A DNA stretch of 64,000 nt from Phoronis australis. Taxonomy: Eukaryota > Phoronida > Phoronidae. The position numbers and the translations under genes were made by a program. Below, piece after piece: positions 21,501 through 41,000 of this stretch (the stretch's first letter is position 1; each line of letters begins with the position of its first letter). The notes below the pieces were generated by a model. That model had not been told where the DNA came from. It searched no databases and saw only the letters and a list, made by a program, of their open reading frames with translations. Where the stretch lies: positions 1 to 64,000 of the forward strand of contig NMRA01000270.1 of the NCBI GenBank assembly GCA_002633005.1, read 5' to 3'.

Positions 21501-24245
21501 TGGTGCACCAAAGTAGAATGTGAATGCGTTGAGTTCAGAAATTCCGATTCCAAATTCCGTTTTTAAAGATCGATGAGGAGTTGAAGTACACTTTTTCGAG
21601 GGCAAAAACGGTGGAATTGGAGGTCTTTTGAGTAATCCATTTCAAAATCCAGAATAATATTGGTTGTGCAGGAAATAATGTACTTTCGACAAGTAAGTCG
21701 ACAAACCCTAACATGAGGCCAGTTATAAAGATGTTTAAAAGAATCAATCACCAACAGCACTCAAAAGTCGAAATAATATTTTTGTTTTTTCATTCTTGAA
21801 AAACTTTTTGGAGAAAATATTGAATAATCTGAAATTATCTCAATATTGACCATGATAACAACGTGTTGACAGTATCGAACTGTTGAAATTCGACCTCAGA
21901 CAAGTTTGCGCGATTTTTCCGATAAAAATCAAATAACAAAGTCAATATAGTATATGCTATGTTTTGTTATTGACAGTTTTGACAAGCAAATCAGGAAAAC
22001 AAGTAGAGAGTATTTTAAGATGCTTTAACTCAAGGTTTGAGACTTTTAACTGACATCGTCTCAGAAAATTCGAAAATTGCCCGGGTTTCCTGTTCGATCC
22101 CCGGGCTCGGGGTTCCTCTTTTAAAGGTCGAGGTTCCTGTTTTTCGGGCTCATTAGCTTATTTGAAGGTGCGGGATTGTTTTACACCGGGATTCCAATTT
22201 CGATGGAACACTCTGCATAGGTAAACCTAAAAATACGTTTAGTATCAGATAGATATGTGTCTGTACTTGTACAGCAGGATTTTATTCATAGTTGGACACA
22301 TTGCCTGGTAACTCTCACCAAATATATGACACCACAACGTCCTATACAACGTCACAGGCGCCACTCTTCTCGACCAATGACATACCGTACAATGCCGCCA
22401 TCTATACCACTATCCGCTCAACATCCTGTTACACTTGTTTCACTCGACTTTACATGATGTATGTTTTTTCCGTATATATGCATTTTGGCCTATGCTGTTA
22501 AAAATCTGCATACACTCTTCATTACCTCAGTATTAAATTACTTTCGTCGATTGGTTTATTATACAGGTTGGCTACTTATTAAACTGATAGTTCTTTTATT
22601 GTATCTAGCCTCAACCACGGATCGACGGACGTGCAAGTTGCTTGGTTGTTTGGTTGCTTGCTTACGACTGAATGGTGCTTATGTACCTACTAGAACGGAC
22701 AGACGTTCTGAACTCATTTTTCACTTGTGGCTGAGGTTAGACACCTACGACAGGAGACAGTTTTTTGTTTTTGTTTAGTTTTAGGGTTCACCGAAACCGT
22801 TGAACAATGTTTTATAATGCAGGTAACTAGTAATTAACCGAACATTGAAAAAATAACTGCTTTTCAAAGTTGTTACTGCAGCTCAGGCTGCTGCGAGACG
22901 TGATAACTCATAGTAGGCATGCATGAACTCACAAGTCCAGTTTTCAAAATTAGTCGTAGCAAACTGAACCCAGTTTTGGCCTAGTATTAAATAAAATAAA
23001 ATTTACTAGTCAATGATGCATCAACAGTAGACAGAACCGCTAGGATTGGTGGAAATCATCAAAACAGGGTTTATTATCATTTTAATCAAAAACTTGTTCC
23101 TCAGTTAATTTAGTGAAACTTTGCATTAGACCTAAGTATCTCAGTTTTGTGTGGACTTGAACACTGATCTTGTTTTAGTTCTGAAAACTTCATAGTTTGT
23201 CACTGAAAACTCAGGCTTGCAGTTTTAGAAATCATGTTTTAAAATATCAAGTTTGTTCCAAAAATTTTCAAAATACGTAGGCCTAACGATACGAACTGAT
23301 CGGGGTGTCCTCGTTGACTTAATTTTATTCCGGTTTATGTTTCAAAGTGTTTATTTGGTTTTAACTTAATAGATAGACATCTTGCAGGGTTTCTTTATCT
23401 GTTTTCTTTCAAAAACACAATCGTCGAGACATTAGCTGACTGTTACTGTTATTAGCCAAGGCCGAAGTCGGACGCTTTATTGGCCGAAGATCGGAAATAT
23501 CACAAATCGCGCCCTCATGCGAGCGTCAGGTGTCATGTGATATGTCACGGGACACGCTTGTACAAAATAAGTAGAAAAACTACAAAAGTATTTTATAAAA
23601 TTATCAATATTTTTAAAGTATATTCTAATTTTGCACATTGAAAAATATTAATAATATTATAATAGGAATATTTTTAGGTATATAACTCTATTTTATGTAT
23701 TAGTGGCTTTTTATTTTGTTTCTTTTGTTTCATTCAATTTTCTATGCTGTGCACCTTGTCATGTGATAAACTTTTGTTTGCGAAGTTTTGTTGAATCATA
23801 GGTTGAATAAGACCTCAATCGACCAGGGAGATTTCTTGCTGTTGGACGCTTTATCTTTGCTAAAGGTTTGCGTATTTTGTGTTCGCCTTTGATTCCAGAC
23901 TACTTTATCTGTACGTGTCATTTTTGCCAGTATTGTGACGTTCTGTGTGAGTGCACTGCCACGCACTTGTTTCGTCATTCGTGAGTTGTGACCCCAGTCC
24001 GAAGGCGGAGTCTATCTCTATCTCTCTAAGTCTAAGGTCACTTCACACTTGCAAACTTGTTCTGAAATCATGTTAGTTTACCAGTTACCCAGATTAAGAA
24101 GTTTCACTTCTGAAGTGGACTATTGTTTTAAATTCTTAATTATGTTGTATACTGGGGAACCCAATGTTCGTCCGCCTAAGCATTAGGCAATGACCATCGC
24201 CTCTGTTGGCCCGAAGCAGAGGCGATGTAGAGGCTATAGGCGCTC

Positions 24246-24440
24246 TGTATGCCGGAAGCTTTTCGGCGAATTATGCCTCGCACCGACTAAACCATCAAAG
24301 TCACGTTGTTACAAATACCTTTTGCGCATAGAGGAACACCTTAGGAGGTTGTCGATGTGTTTAATTCCTTCCAACTCGAACAAATACTCCCGTTATGAAA
24401 CTTTTTCTTCGAGCAGTCCCTATTTCAGTTCCCAAAATCG
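24246..24440. repeat. Segment duplicated at 25799-25975 across an N gap
   Basis: Both copies begin CGGAAGCTTTTCGGCGAATT and share GCATAGAGG(A/T)ACACCTTA and AACAAATACTCCCGT, with clear divergence elsewhere. They flank the assembly gap 24456-25392 and precede cathepsin L. This may be an old tandem duplication of promoter-proximal sequence. Confidence 0.7.
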
Positions 24441-24455
24441 TGAACTCAACTTTTT

Positions 24456-25392
24456 NNNNNNNNNNNNNNNNNNNNNNNNNNNNNNNNNNNNNNNNNNNNN
24501 NNNNNNNNNNNNNNNNNNNNNNNNNNNNNNNNNNNNNNNNNNNNNNNNNNNNNNNNNNNNNNNNNNNNNNNNNNNNNNNNNNNNNNNNNNNNNNNNNNNN
24601 NNNNNNNNNNNNNNNNNNNNNNNNNNNNNNNNNNNNNNNNNNNNNNNNNNNNNNNNNNNNNNNNNNNNNNNNNNNNNNNNNNNNNNNNNNNNNNNNNNNN
24701 NNNNNNNNNNNNNNNNNNNNNNNNNNNNNNNNNNNNNNNNNNNNNNNNNNNNNNNNNNNNNNNNNNNNNNNNNNNNNNNNNNNNNNNNNNNNNNNNNNNN
24801 NNNNNNNNNNNNNNNNNNNNNNNNNNNNNNNNNNNNNNNNNNNNNNNNNNNNNNNNNNNNNNNNNNNNNNNNNNNNNNNNNNNNNNNNNNNNNNNNNNNN
24901 NNNNNNNNNNNNNNNNNNNNNNNNNNNNNNNNNNNNNNNNNNNNNNNNNNNNNNNNNNNNNNNNNNNNNNNNNNNNNNNNNNNNNNNNNNNNNNNNNNNN
25001 NNNNNNNNNNNNNNNNNNNNNNNNNNNNNNNNNNNNNNNNNNNNNNNNNNNNNNNNNNNNNNNNNNNNNNNNNNNNNNNNNNNNNNNNNNNNNNNNNNNN
25101 NNNNNNNNNNNNNNNNNNNNNNNNNNNNNNNNNNNNNNNNNNNNNNNNNNNNNNNNNNNNNNNNNNNNNNNNNNNNNNNNNNNNNNNNNNNNNNNNNNNN
25201 NNNNNNNNNNNNNNNNNNNNNNNNNNNNNNNNNNNNNNNNNNNNNNNNNNNNNNNNNNNNNNNNNNNNNNNNNNNNNNNNNNNNNNNNNNNNNNNNNNNN
25301 NNNNNNNNNNNNNNNNNNNNNNNNNNNNNNNNNNNNNNNNNNNNNNNNNNNNNNNNNNNNNNNNNNNNNNNNNNNNNNNNNNNNNNNNNNNN
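24456..25392. other. Assembly gap (937 N)
   Basis: Run of N. Any reading frame crossing it is an artefact. Confidence 1.
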
Positions 25393-25659
25393 GATACATT
25401 GCATAAACAAACCCTGGATCATGTTTTGTGTCCCGTCGGAAGAAAATTTAAATTCGAAAACATCTTCTGAAAACGCACAAAAAAGTGTATTAGTAAAATC
25501 TACTGATTTTTAAGTGGTTTTAAAAAACAATCGGTAAACTCACCGATTTTTGTCTCATTACTTTGATACGTGTCTCTTCCGATAAGTTAGTACCTAACGT
25601 GCAGACGAGCACTCCAAATTGGAACGCTAAGTCCCGCGTGGTTGCGCTGCACGCGAAAC

Positions 25660-25670
25660 AAGATGGCGGA
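25660..25670 (+). promoter_or_regulatory. YY1-like box AAGATGGCGGA upstream of cathepsin L
   Basis: It matches the YY1 consensus AAnATGGCnGC closely. YY1 boxes of this form usually lie just downstream of TATA-less start sites and often contain the start codon. Here the ATG opens a short frame that ends at a GT donor at 25697 (see findings). Confidence 0.5.
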
Positions 25671-25706
25671 CGAACTTTGGAGCCTGACGAAAATAGGTAA
25701 CCGGAC

Positions 25707-25714
25707 TATATAAG
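25707..25714 (+). promoter_or_regulatory. Candidate TATA box (TATATAAG)
   Basis: It lies about 630 bases upstream of the cathepsin L start codon and 37 bases after the YY1-like box. A start site near 25737 would give a 5' untranslated exon before the acceptor at 26334. This competes with the YY1-centred start, and only one need be real. Confidence 0.3.
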
Positions 25715-25798
25715 TGGCCTGTGCCTGTGGTACTGGTGAGCAAACCTGTGGTTGGCTGCAAACCCAGCCATTGTTCACAACACGAGCTTCATATACGG

Positions 25799-25975
25799 CG
25801 GAAGCTTTTCGGCGAATTATGGCTCACAACATCAAAGTCATGTTGCTACACGTACCTTTTTCGCATAGAGGTACACCTTAAAAAGACGTCAGATGTCTTA
25901 GAGTTCCTAATAACTTGAACAAATACTCCCGTAGTCAAACTTTATTCAAGTAGTCCTTCGTTTAGTTGCCCAAAT
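25799..25975. repeat. Second copy of the segment at 24246-24440
   Basis: Same landmarks as the first copy, in the same orientation. It lies between the candidate promoter and the first coding exon of cathepsin L, so it is intronic or 5' untranslated. Confidence 0.7.
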
Positions 25976-26339
25976 CTATCCTGTAGTGTATGCCAGAGAT
26001 TTTGTGTAACCCTGGAAAAACTATCAAAGTCAAGTTACTCCCAACAATTGTGCAGAGTTAGTTAAGTAATGATATCTGGCTAGTGAGCTCACTTGATTTT
26101 TCTAAATAAGGTTAGTCAGGAACCTGTGAATGTGTTTTAGCTTTCACGGAGTCGATTGCGCTATGGTAGCTGGAATGAGGCTGGCTTCTTTGTAGCCGTG
26201 GTGCAAACCTGTATATTTCGATTTGATTAACTTGGTCATTGGTGCAAAGACTATGCCATTATGTAGGTGTTATTTGAATGCCAAGTAAATCCAGTTGTCA
26301 AGTTTAAGCTGATAATGATTTTATTTTATTTCAGACACC

Positions 26340-34099
<7,760 letters not shown>

Positions 34100-34197
34100 A
34101 GACCTGTCCACAGGCGGCGCTCAACGTGTGCATTGAGCAAGCAATGTCTTGTTTGTCATATTGATACTTAGTGTACTCGGATCTGTTGTTCATTTGT

Positions 34198-34203
34198 AAT
34201 AAA
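34198..34203 (+). terminator. Poly(A) signal AATAAA, cathepsin L (proximal)
   Basis: It lies about 100 bases after the stop codon. A second AATAAA lies at 34369-34374, so two 3' untranslated lengths are possible. Confidence 0.65.
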
Positions 34204-34368
34204 CCAGTATTGCATTGTAAGGTTCAGGCATTTTTAGAGACAGCTGACACAGTGATCTGGATATTATATTTTAATTGGAGCAACAGGATTTTATGTTGTT
34301 TACTATTGCATTTTGTAAAATGTTGATGTTTTTATCTTGTAACTCAATTGTCATGTGAATTGTTGGAA

Positions 34369-34374
34369 AATAAA
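34369..34374 (+). terminator. Poly(A) signal AATAAA, cathepsin L (distal)
   Basis: Second canonical hexamer, about 270 bases after the stop codon, followed by a T/GT-rich stretch (TTGTTCTCAGTCGTTG) that could act as the downstream element. Confidence 0.65.
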
Positions 34375-35434
34375 CTCATTTGTTCTCAGTCGTTGACAAT
34401 TTTTTCATTATGATCTGCTTTTACAAGTCACTTACTTCATACAATATACCTGATTTAAAAGAGGCAATCTGGTGTACTGAACAACATCAATGTTAAGTTG
34501 ACTTCGGTATGGTACACGAAACTGCATCAAGAATTAGTTTTTTTGAGCATTGTGATGAAAGTTGTTCATTTGTTGCCAAACATTATTCCCTTATGAACTA
34601 GAGACCACATTGCAGGTTTTGTGGTGGTAACGTAACACTCAGAGATATGGGTAATATTACTTTTGCATGTAGGTTGTTCCATAAGCAGGCATTATTTATA
34701 CTTCGAGCTGAGTCTTGCAAGCCGACTTGAATTATAAGTCTATTCACAAGACAAAATACAATCTGTGAGGGGTGTCTCCTCTCACGTTTGTGTTGTTGCG
34801 AGACGCTGGACTATTACAATGCTGTCTACATGACACGTTATTAATTATTAAGCACGGGTTGCATACTGAATAGGTTGATCAATATTTACTGAGAGTATAC
34901 CTGATGCAAGTATTGATTTTCAGATTTGCAAACTGCCCTTTTACTTGACAGGCCCATGCAATAGCCGTTTAGGGTGCATATTAAATGGAAGATTTCGGAG
35001 ACTAGAAACTTCCCAACATAGCTTGCCGTTAAATCATTTTGTCGTAATGTCTTCACCTTTATGTATTCTGATCAAATAATCAAAAAATATGTCCAGCAGC
35101 AGCAGCCTAACTTGTCTTACGGATAAACCAAAGTGTACAAATGAAAAAGAATTCAGTAGTAGAACACAAGCTTTATATTTTCATAAAACATTAACAGGTA
35201 ACTGAGACGCTCGAGCAACATTGATGATTTCACAGGTACGTTCCATGATTTTCTAGACAATATAAATATAAAATATGATGGCCAAAAATGAAACAGGGCT
35301 AAAGTATAAATATCTGCGACAACAACGTCACTCCTTGCTTGTCCTGTTAAATCTACTAAATCGTCTTCACTTGTATTTACAAAATGTACAGTTGTAAAGC
35401 AGGTCAGAGTTCCTGTTACATTGAACAGTCCTGT
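34375..35434. other. Convergent intergenic spacer, cathepsin L to PACRG
   Basis: About 1 kb separates the 3' ends of the two genes. It must contain the PACRG 3' untranslated region, but I see no clear AATAAA on the minus strand close to its stop. No gene or repeat was recognised. Confidence 0.5.
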
Positions 35435-37742
35435 CTAGTTGAGACAACACGATTCGTAAGTAGGTATCATGTATTTGATGTTGATAAAGGCATCCTCTCC
35501 ACCTTTTTTCTCAAATGCTTCTAATGTTTCCTGGATAAGATCTCCGACATTTTCTCGCCTCTGTTGGCTGTAGTCGATGTGGTCTCCGCAGTTCACTGAA
35601 AACACGAAAACATAAAGATGAGACCAGAGAAAACTGATAGCAAGCAAATGGCAATGTTCACTAAAATTAGTTCAAAACTTATGTGTTCACACTGAAGAAC
35701 ATACTTTGGCAATAATTTAAAATTTCCAGTTCAAAATATTGGTATTCATAGTACAATGCAAGGAGAAAAGCACAGAAATTTTTGATATTGGTTTTGTTTG
35801 TGAATTGAGACAGAGGTACATTATTTGTAGCTGCTCACTTATTCAAACAAAAGCATAAAACCTTCGACGAAATTGATGCGGGTGAGTGTTTTTTTTTTGA
35901 TGAATTAGTGAGTCCAGGTTTCAAAATGAGTTGAGAGGCACAGACCAGAACCAACTACATGTATGTTTTTTAGCCCAATGGAAAGAACTTGTTCTGAAGC
36001 TAACATTGAATTATGTAATACCCACCCCTTCGGTGTTCTTTTGGAAATGACCTGGGAAAATTTTATTTCAAAACATCCACATTTAAATTAGGGCTTTGAT
36101 GATATGTATCTTGATGAAGGTTTCAGAGTCTTGACAACAGTTCTGATCAACCAATGTAATATCTTTTGAAAATAAAAAAGGAGAAATACTGACATCTTGT
36201 CCATATTTTTCCACATTTTTCAGGCACACAAAAATCCCAAGAGCTCCCAAAGCTTTTTCTTGATGGGGTGTGTTTTGTTAATCCCTTAAAATTGCCTTCT
36301 TTATAATAATATAATATATGATGTACTTACAATTTTTAGACTTGAACAAGTTGAGCATTGGTAAAATTTGCCTGTAGTATGGAACCAGTGCCTCTCCGAC
36401 CACGTCTTGGGAAGCAATAAGGTGCTGGAGAATTTTTAATGTTGTGCACATAACCTTGTCATCACGCGTACCGAGGGCGGCTGAAATAGGATAAAACATG
36501 CAATGATCTTGATATACACAGAGATATGTACACGGCAAATATTATAACACATACATTTTAAAAATCAACATTTATATAACCATAGTAATACCAAGAAAAG
36601 AAACAGGCTGGCACCATAGCAACATAACACCAGCAGAGAAGACCACGTAAACTTACAAAATTTTCTAGTTAGTATTTGTGTTTATACTTATAGTTGCTTA
36701 GTCTGAACTGGGCCAGTACAGGTGGTGGTACTATCTAATATTGTTCTAATTTGTACACGTCCTTTGGTGTAATTCTGCATCACGTCTAATATACCATAAC
36801 CTGCATACTGAAGTACAATACAATGAAATAAACAATTTAAAATCTAACAAAGCAGCAAAAGGGATGTGATCCACTCACCTTTGATGGGAATAACTAGTTG
36901 CGGAATGACGGGTAAGATTTTGTTTCCACCATGTTCCAGCATGTCGTGTATTCCCTGTCGTGCGAAGAACTCGTAAGGGTGTGTTGTTTCACGTAAGCCA
37001 TTGAAAAATAGGGGCAGGTAGTGATGATAGTCTAGCTTTTCAATCTCAACTTTCCAAGCAATCTTGTTGCCTTTAGTGTCGTGTTCAATTGCAATGGGAA
37101 AGTCGCCTCTTTCATAGTGTTTCCTGAAGTTAGTGGGAGGCGACGTCTTTGCCTTGAAAGCTCCCGAAGAGGGAGGCTTCTCAACCTGCAAATAATGTAG
37201 TTTATTAGCGTCACGACATTGACAAAGAAAACTTATAAGCTTAATTCGAAGTAATCAATTCTGTTACAGGGTAGTTCTGTTGTTTATCGATTAGAATCTT
37301 AAGATTATCTTACATTGCTGAGCCAAGACGCCTGTTAGGTTACCAAACGTACTTCCCAAGAAATTTTCGACGGTAGGTAGAAAACAAGTAGGTCCAGAAG
37401 GTTAATTGCTAAACTAGATTCTGCGAAGTCTACAAATTAGTACAAGGAAACAAGATTGCCGTGTAAGTCTCCAGAGTCTTGATAGTAATAATAGGTAAGT
37501 TTAACTAATGCTTAAAATGGGGCAATAGGTAAAAGACTTCGTCATGTTTTACCATGGTAATGAATGGCACTCTCAACAGTGAGCACTGCCATATGCCACA
37601 TAGCCTACTTAGCGAGTTCCAGTGGACTGAAATTTCGCAAATAATCAACGAAATTTCTTCCAGTGAATCACGAAGAAAGACTATAAACACAAACCTTATA
37701 GTTTTTCTGGAGGGACTTTGATGTAAACGCTGCACTCGACAT
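35435..37742 (-). CDS. PACRG: Parkin co-regulated gene protein (PACRG), axonemal doublet protein
   Basis: Four exons on the minus strand: 37742-37695, 37185-36879, 36480-36331 and 35595-35435. GT-AG junctions and phases all match, giving 221 residues. The protein is an armadillo-like, mostly helical microtubule inner protein at the A-B tubule junction of ciliary doublets. The strongly conserved core is plain: [17 protein letters not shown], the [12 protein letters not shown] block, [19 protein letters not shown], then [11 protein letters not shown] and the terminal [22 protein letters not shown]...TYESC tail. The human protein has a longer, poorly conserved N-terminus. Here the protein starts [16 protein letters not shown], which aligns with the start of the conserved part, so this short start is credible. 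It lies tail-to-tail with cathepsin L and head-to-head with MRPS15. Confidence 0.97.
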
Positions 37743-38020
37743 GATTCTTTGATTCCAAAACGCAAGTGCGTCTTCCCTTTGACAAATTACTTCACGAACT
37801 GAATCAGAGTTACGACTCAGCAAACAGAAATACCAGTAAACAGTTTGTTGTCAAGCAACAGCCACTGGTACCCGGATGTGTTTGGTATGTTACCAAAACA
37901 TTCGGGAAATGTCGGAACACTACGGTAACTTACGTTTATTTCCGTTTCAAAATGGCCGCCTCCATGAAAGTGTAACGCATTTTCTCTTTGGAAACTATCC
38001 TTGAAGAACCGTATATTGAA
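37743..38020. promoter_or_regulatory. Shared bidirectional promoter, PACRG / MRPS15
   Basis: Only 278 bases separate the two divergent start codons. No TATA box is evident. A TTCCG (ETS-type) motif lies near 37941 and a YY1-like box at 37949-37960. These are typical of housekeeping and mitochondrial-protein promoters. Shared use is inferred from spacing alone. Confidence 0.6.
37949..37960 (+). promoter_or_regulatory. YY1-like box AAAATGGCCGCC
   Basis: It matches AAnATGGCnGCC. Its ATG opens only a six-codon frame (ending TAA at 37974), so if transcribed it would be a short upstream reading frame for MRPS15, 68 bases before the chosen start. Confidence 0.55.
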
Positions 38021-41000
38021 ATGTTGCGGCATTTGGCAAAATCTGTTTCTGTTTTTGAAGGGCTGAGAGATAAATGTTTTTCAGAAGTTCAAGTTAGTTA
38101 TTTCTGCAAGCTCCTTCATCTTTCTAAACAAACACCGCACCTGGTCCTGGGTCTGGAAAATACTTCATTGTCCATTTCAGGCAAAGGTAATTATGTTTAC
38201 CTGTAAATGTCTGGTTTAACGACGTAGACTTATATTTACCAGAGTTTCACTGTTTTGTGAGTGATTGTGACTGTTGTAATTTAAGCGCGTGTTTGGTGTG
38301 TACTGTCTGCAAAGCAAATGCACTGATTTCACGAAATAAACGGAACAATTGTGAATCAAAGTTAATGAATCCAGGAAAGCTCTTAGTAATGTAACATTTG
38401 GAAGTCAACGTGAACTTTGAAACGAATTTAGGAAGAATTATTGTCTGAATTTGATGCCTGTGGTGGCGACTTGGTGGCAGCTTAAAATTTTCCCAGGTCA
38501 CCAAACAATCTGAGGTCGCCCAATCTAACTGCACTCTCATAAACTGCTTGACATTGTAATATATAAGAGCTATCCAGTCTGGGCACCGAGCACTGACTAA
38601 AATTATCGAGACAACTAAAAATACAATTCAGATTGTTAATTACTAGGACAGGTATTGATGCTTAATGTTCGTTTAGTGAAGATACAACCATGAATATAAA
38701 CAAATGGTACCATCTATTCCAAGCAATATGCCTTGAATTCCACTGCTCACTCACAGAAAGACACTTCCAGTATCGAAACTATCTAATTTAATATTTGAGC
38801 AATCAGCATTTCCAGTCTGTTGTGTCATACATCTTGTTATTTGCACTTGCATGAAAGACTGTTGTACGCTGGACTGAATTATACATTTCATGTTTTCTGC
38901 TCCTAAATAATCTTCCTTATATGTTGTAACTTTGGTCTTTGACCTTTGATCTTTTCAGCCCCAGCAGCTGTGTCAGTTCACAAAAGATGGAAGGGCTACA
39001 GGCCTGGACCCAAGATGCCACCAACAAAGCCTAACTTTGATTATTCAGGTGTGAATGATTTTATCAGCTCTCGTAACACCATCAAATCTTTAATAGTCAG
39101 TTGCATGTCTCAGTTTTGACATCCACCTTTTCATTCAGCTGTATACTGGGCTTTAGTTTCCTTCATTCCTTGTCACTCAGATCACCTGATATCAATTTAA
39201 TTCCACAGTGCAGTAACAATCATCTAAGCAGTGACAGTGTACTATAAATTACAACTCAATTTATAACACTTGATTAGTGTATTGCCTTGAATGATATTCG
39301 GAGTTCAGGGGTCAGATCCAAGAAAAGTGACTTAAGCTAAGTCAAATCTTAAATTTCTGTCAGTTGTAAGATAAAACTTTAATTTGTCTCTCAATTCCAT
39401 TCCAAGAAAGTGATCGTAAGATTGACTTGAGTTTTTTACTTAAGTTTTGTCTTTAGTTTGACTACCGTAACTTTCCGGATGTTGAAGTTTCAAATTTTGG
39501 AATTTGAGACAAATCTTAGACCTAAGTAAAAAATGAACTTAAGTCAGTTTCTTGGAACGGGTCCCAGAATTCTTTAGGTTTTCAAGTGTTTAAAAGTCGA
39601 CATGGTTAAAGCTTGCCTACCTGAAAACAATCTGATTGAGTCACATGTTCCTATGTCAGTCTTTAAGTTCTGCAATCACTAGATGTTTAACATTACAACA
39701 CACGCATAGATTACAGTCCTTGTAGTTGCATTTGCAGGGCGGGTCCATTCAAGATCAATCAGCTTTACACCAACATGGCCAGAAAATAACTAGGAAATAA
39801 ATAGTATATATTACCACTGCTGGCTATGTAGAAAATGACACATTTTGGTTAAAAATTTTAGAGTACGTATGAATTAGTCATGAAAAACCTGTGTTGAAAG
39901 AGCAGGTCACAAGTGTTTACCGCACACTGACTCTGTTTCGTCTTATGGGCTTCCTACCATGTGTTACAATCACTGTCTCTGCTTATGTCCTGCTAGCTGC
40001 TGTCACTGTTTTGTTCACTGTTTATTTCTTTTCCACCACATTCATTTTACCAATGGCCAGAGCATGAGACGTGATCTTGAAATATAGCTACTATTTTAAC
40101 TTGTTCTCTAGCAATGTCTATTTGCAATTTGCTTTACAAGTGCACACCGGAATATCGGAAATTGTACAGAATATGAGTGAGCTGTCCAACAGAAAGTACA
40201 GTCGTGCCAACCAAATTTTTATATATAATATACGTGCTTGTGTGAGTGTGTGTGTTCATGCGTGCGTGTTTGTAAAATGTATACCAACTTCAAACACATT
40301 GTTAAAATGCTGTTCTGTGATGTGTGAGCTGGACAATTACCATTTCACTTCTTGTTTTGTTTTAATATGTTGCGATAATATTGTCAAATTTGGCATGTCA
40401 TTCAGGTGACCTTGAGACGGTGCTGCCACCTGTTGACCTAAATACTCCCAGGCTGGAGTACAAAGACTGTCAAGAATTGGATGCGTGAGTTTTGTTTTCG
40501 TTTAAAACACAGCTTGTGCTGTCAGTATCACGTTTTGTCAAGTGGAAATGGACACATCTGATTTGAAAAAAGCATTTTCGTGATGTTGGCATTTAGAATA
40601 TCATTGTATTCTCAGTCATTATTATTATGCGCCCACATATTTATATGTGGACGCATTATGCCGTCATCTCCGTCCGTCCGTCCGGGCGGCGTCCGTCCGG
40701 CGTCTGGCGTCCGGCGTCCGCTGCTCTATCTCCAAAACCCTTTGACATACGTTTATGAAATTTGGAACATATGTTCCATTCATGAATGGGACGGCATGTG
40801 CGAACTTTCGGACGGATCCGACTACTGGTGTGCCCCCTAGTGGCAATTTTAGTTTTTTACGCTTACCTTTGTATCTTCAAAAGTCCTGAACGGATTTTCA
40901 TGAAATTTGGTATGTAGGCACCTAGTAGTGAGATGACGCTATCCTGCCGTTTTCAGTTGGATTCGACATAGTTTACGCCACCTAGTGGCCATTTTTAGTG

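Larger units (their letters stand above)
19472..25660. other. Intergenic region with no supported gene
   Basis: Between the start of the cysteine-rich protein gene and the cathepsin L promoter I find no exon with recognisable protein similarity. It contains the 156-bp hAT MITE copy B (20740-20895), the empty-site host repeat (21309-21500), an AT-rich stretch (23580-23760), a duplicated segment (24246-24440) and a 937-base N gap. Reading frames that span the gap are meaningless. Confidence 0.5.

Noticed and set aside
24190-25513. Long reading frames of 317 to 426 codons on both strands
   Set aside because: They consist almost wholly of N and exist only because the gap contains no stop codons.
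37988-38020. Upstream in-frame ATG of MRPS15
   Set aside because: It would add an acidic stretch before the presequence. The second ATG gives a conventional basic mitochondrial N-terminus. Not fully excluded.
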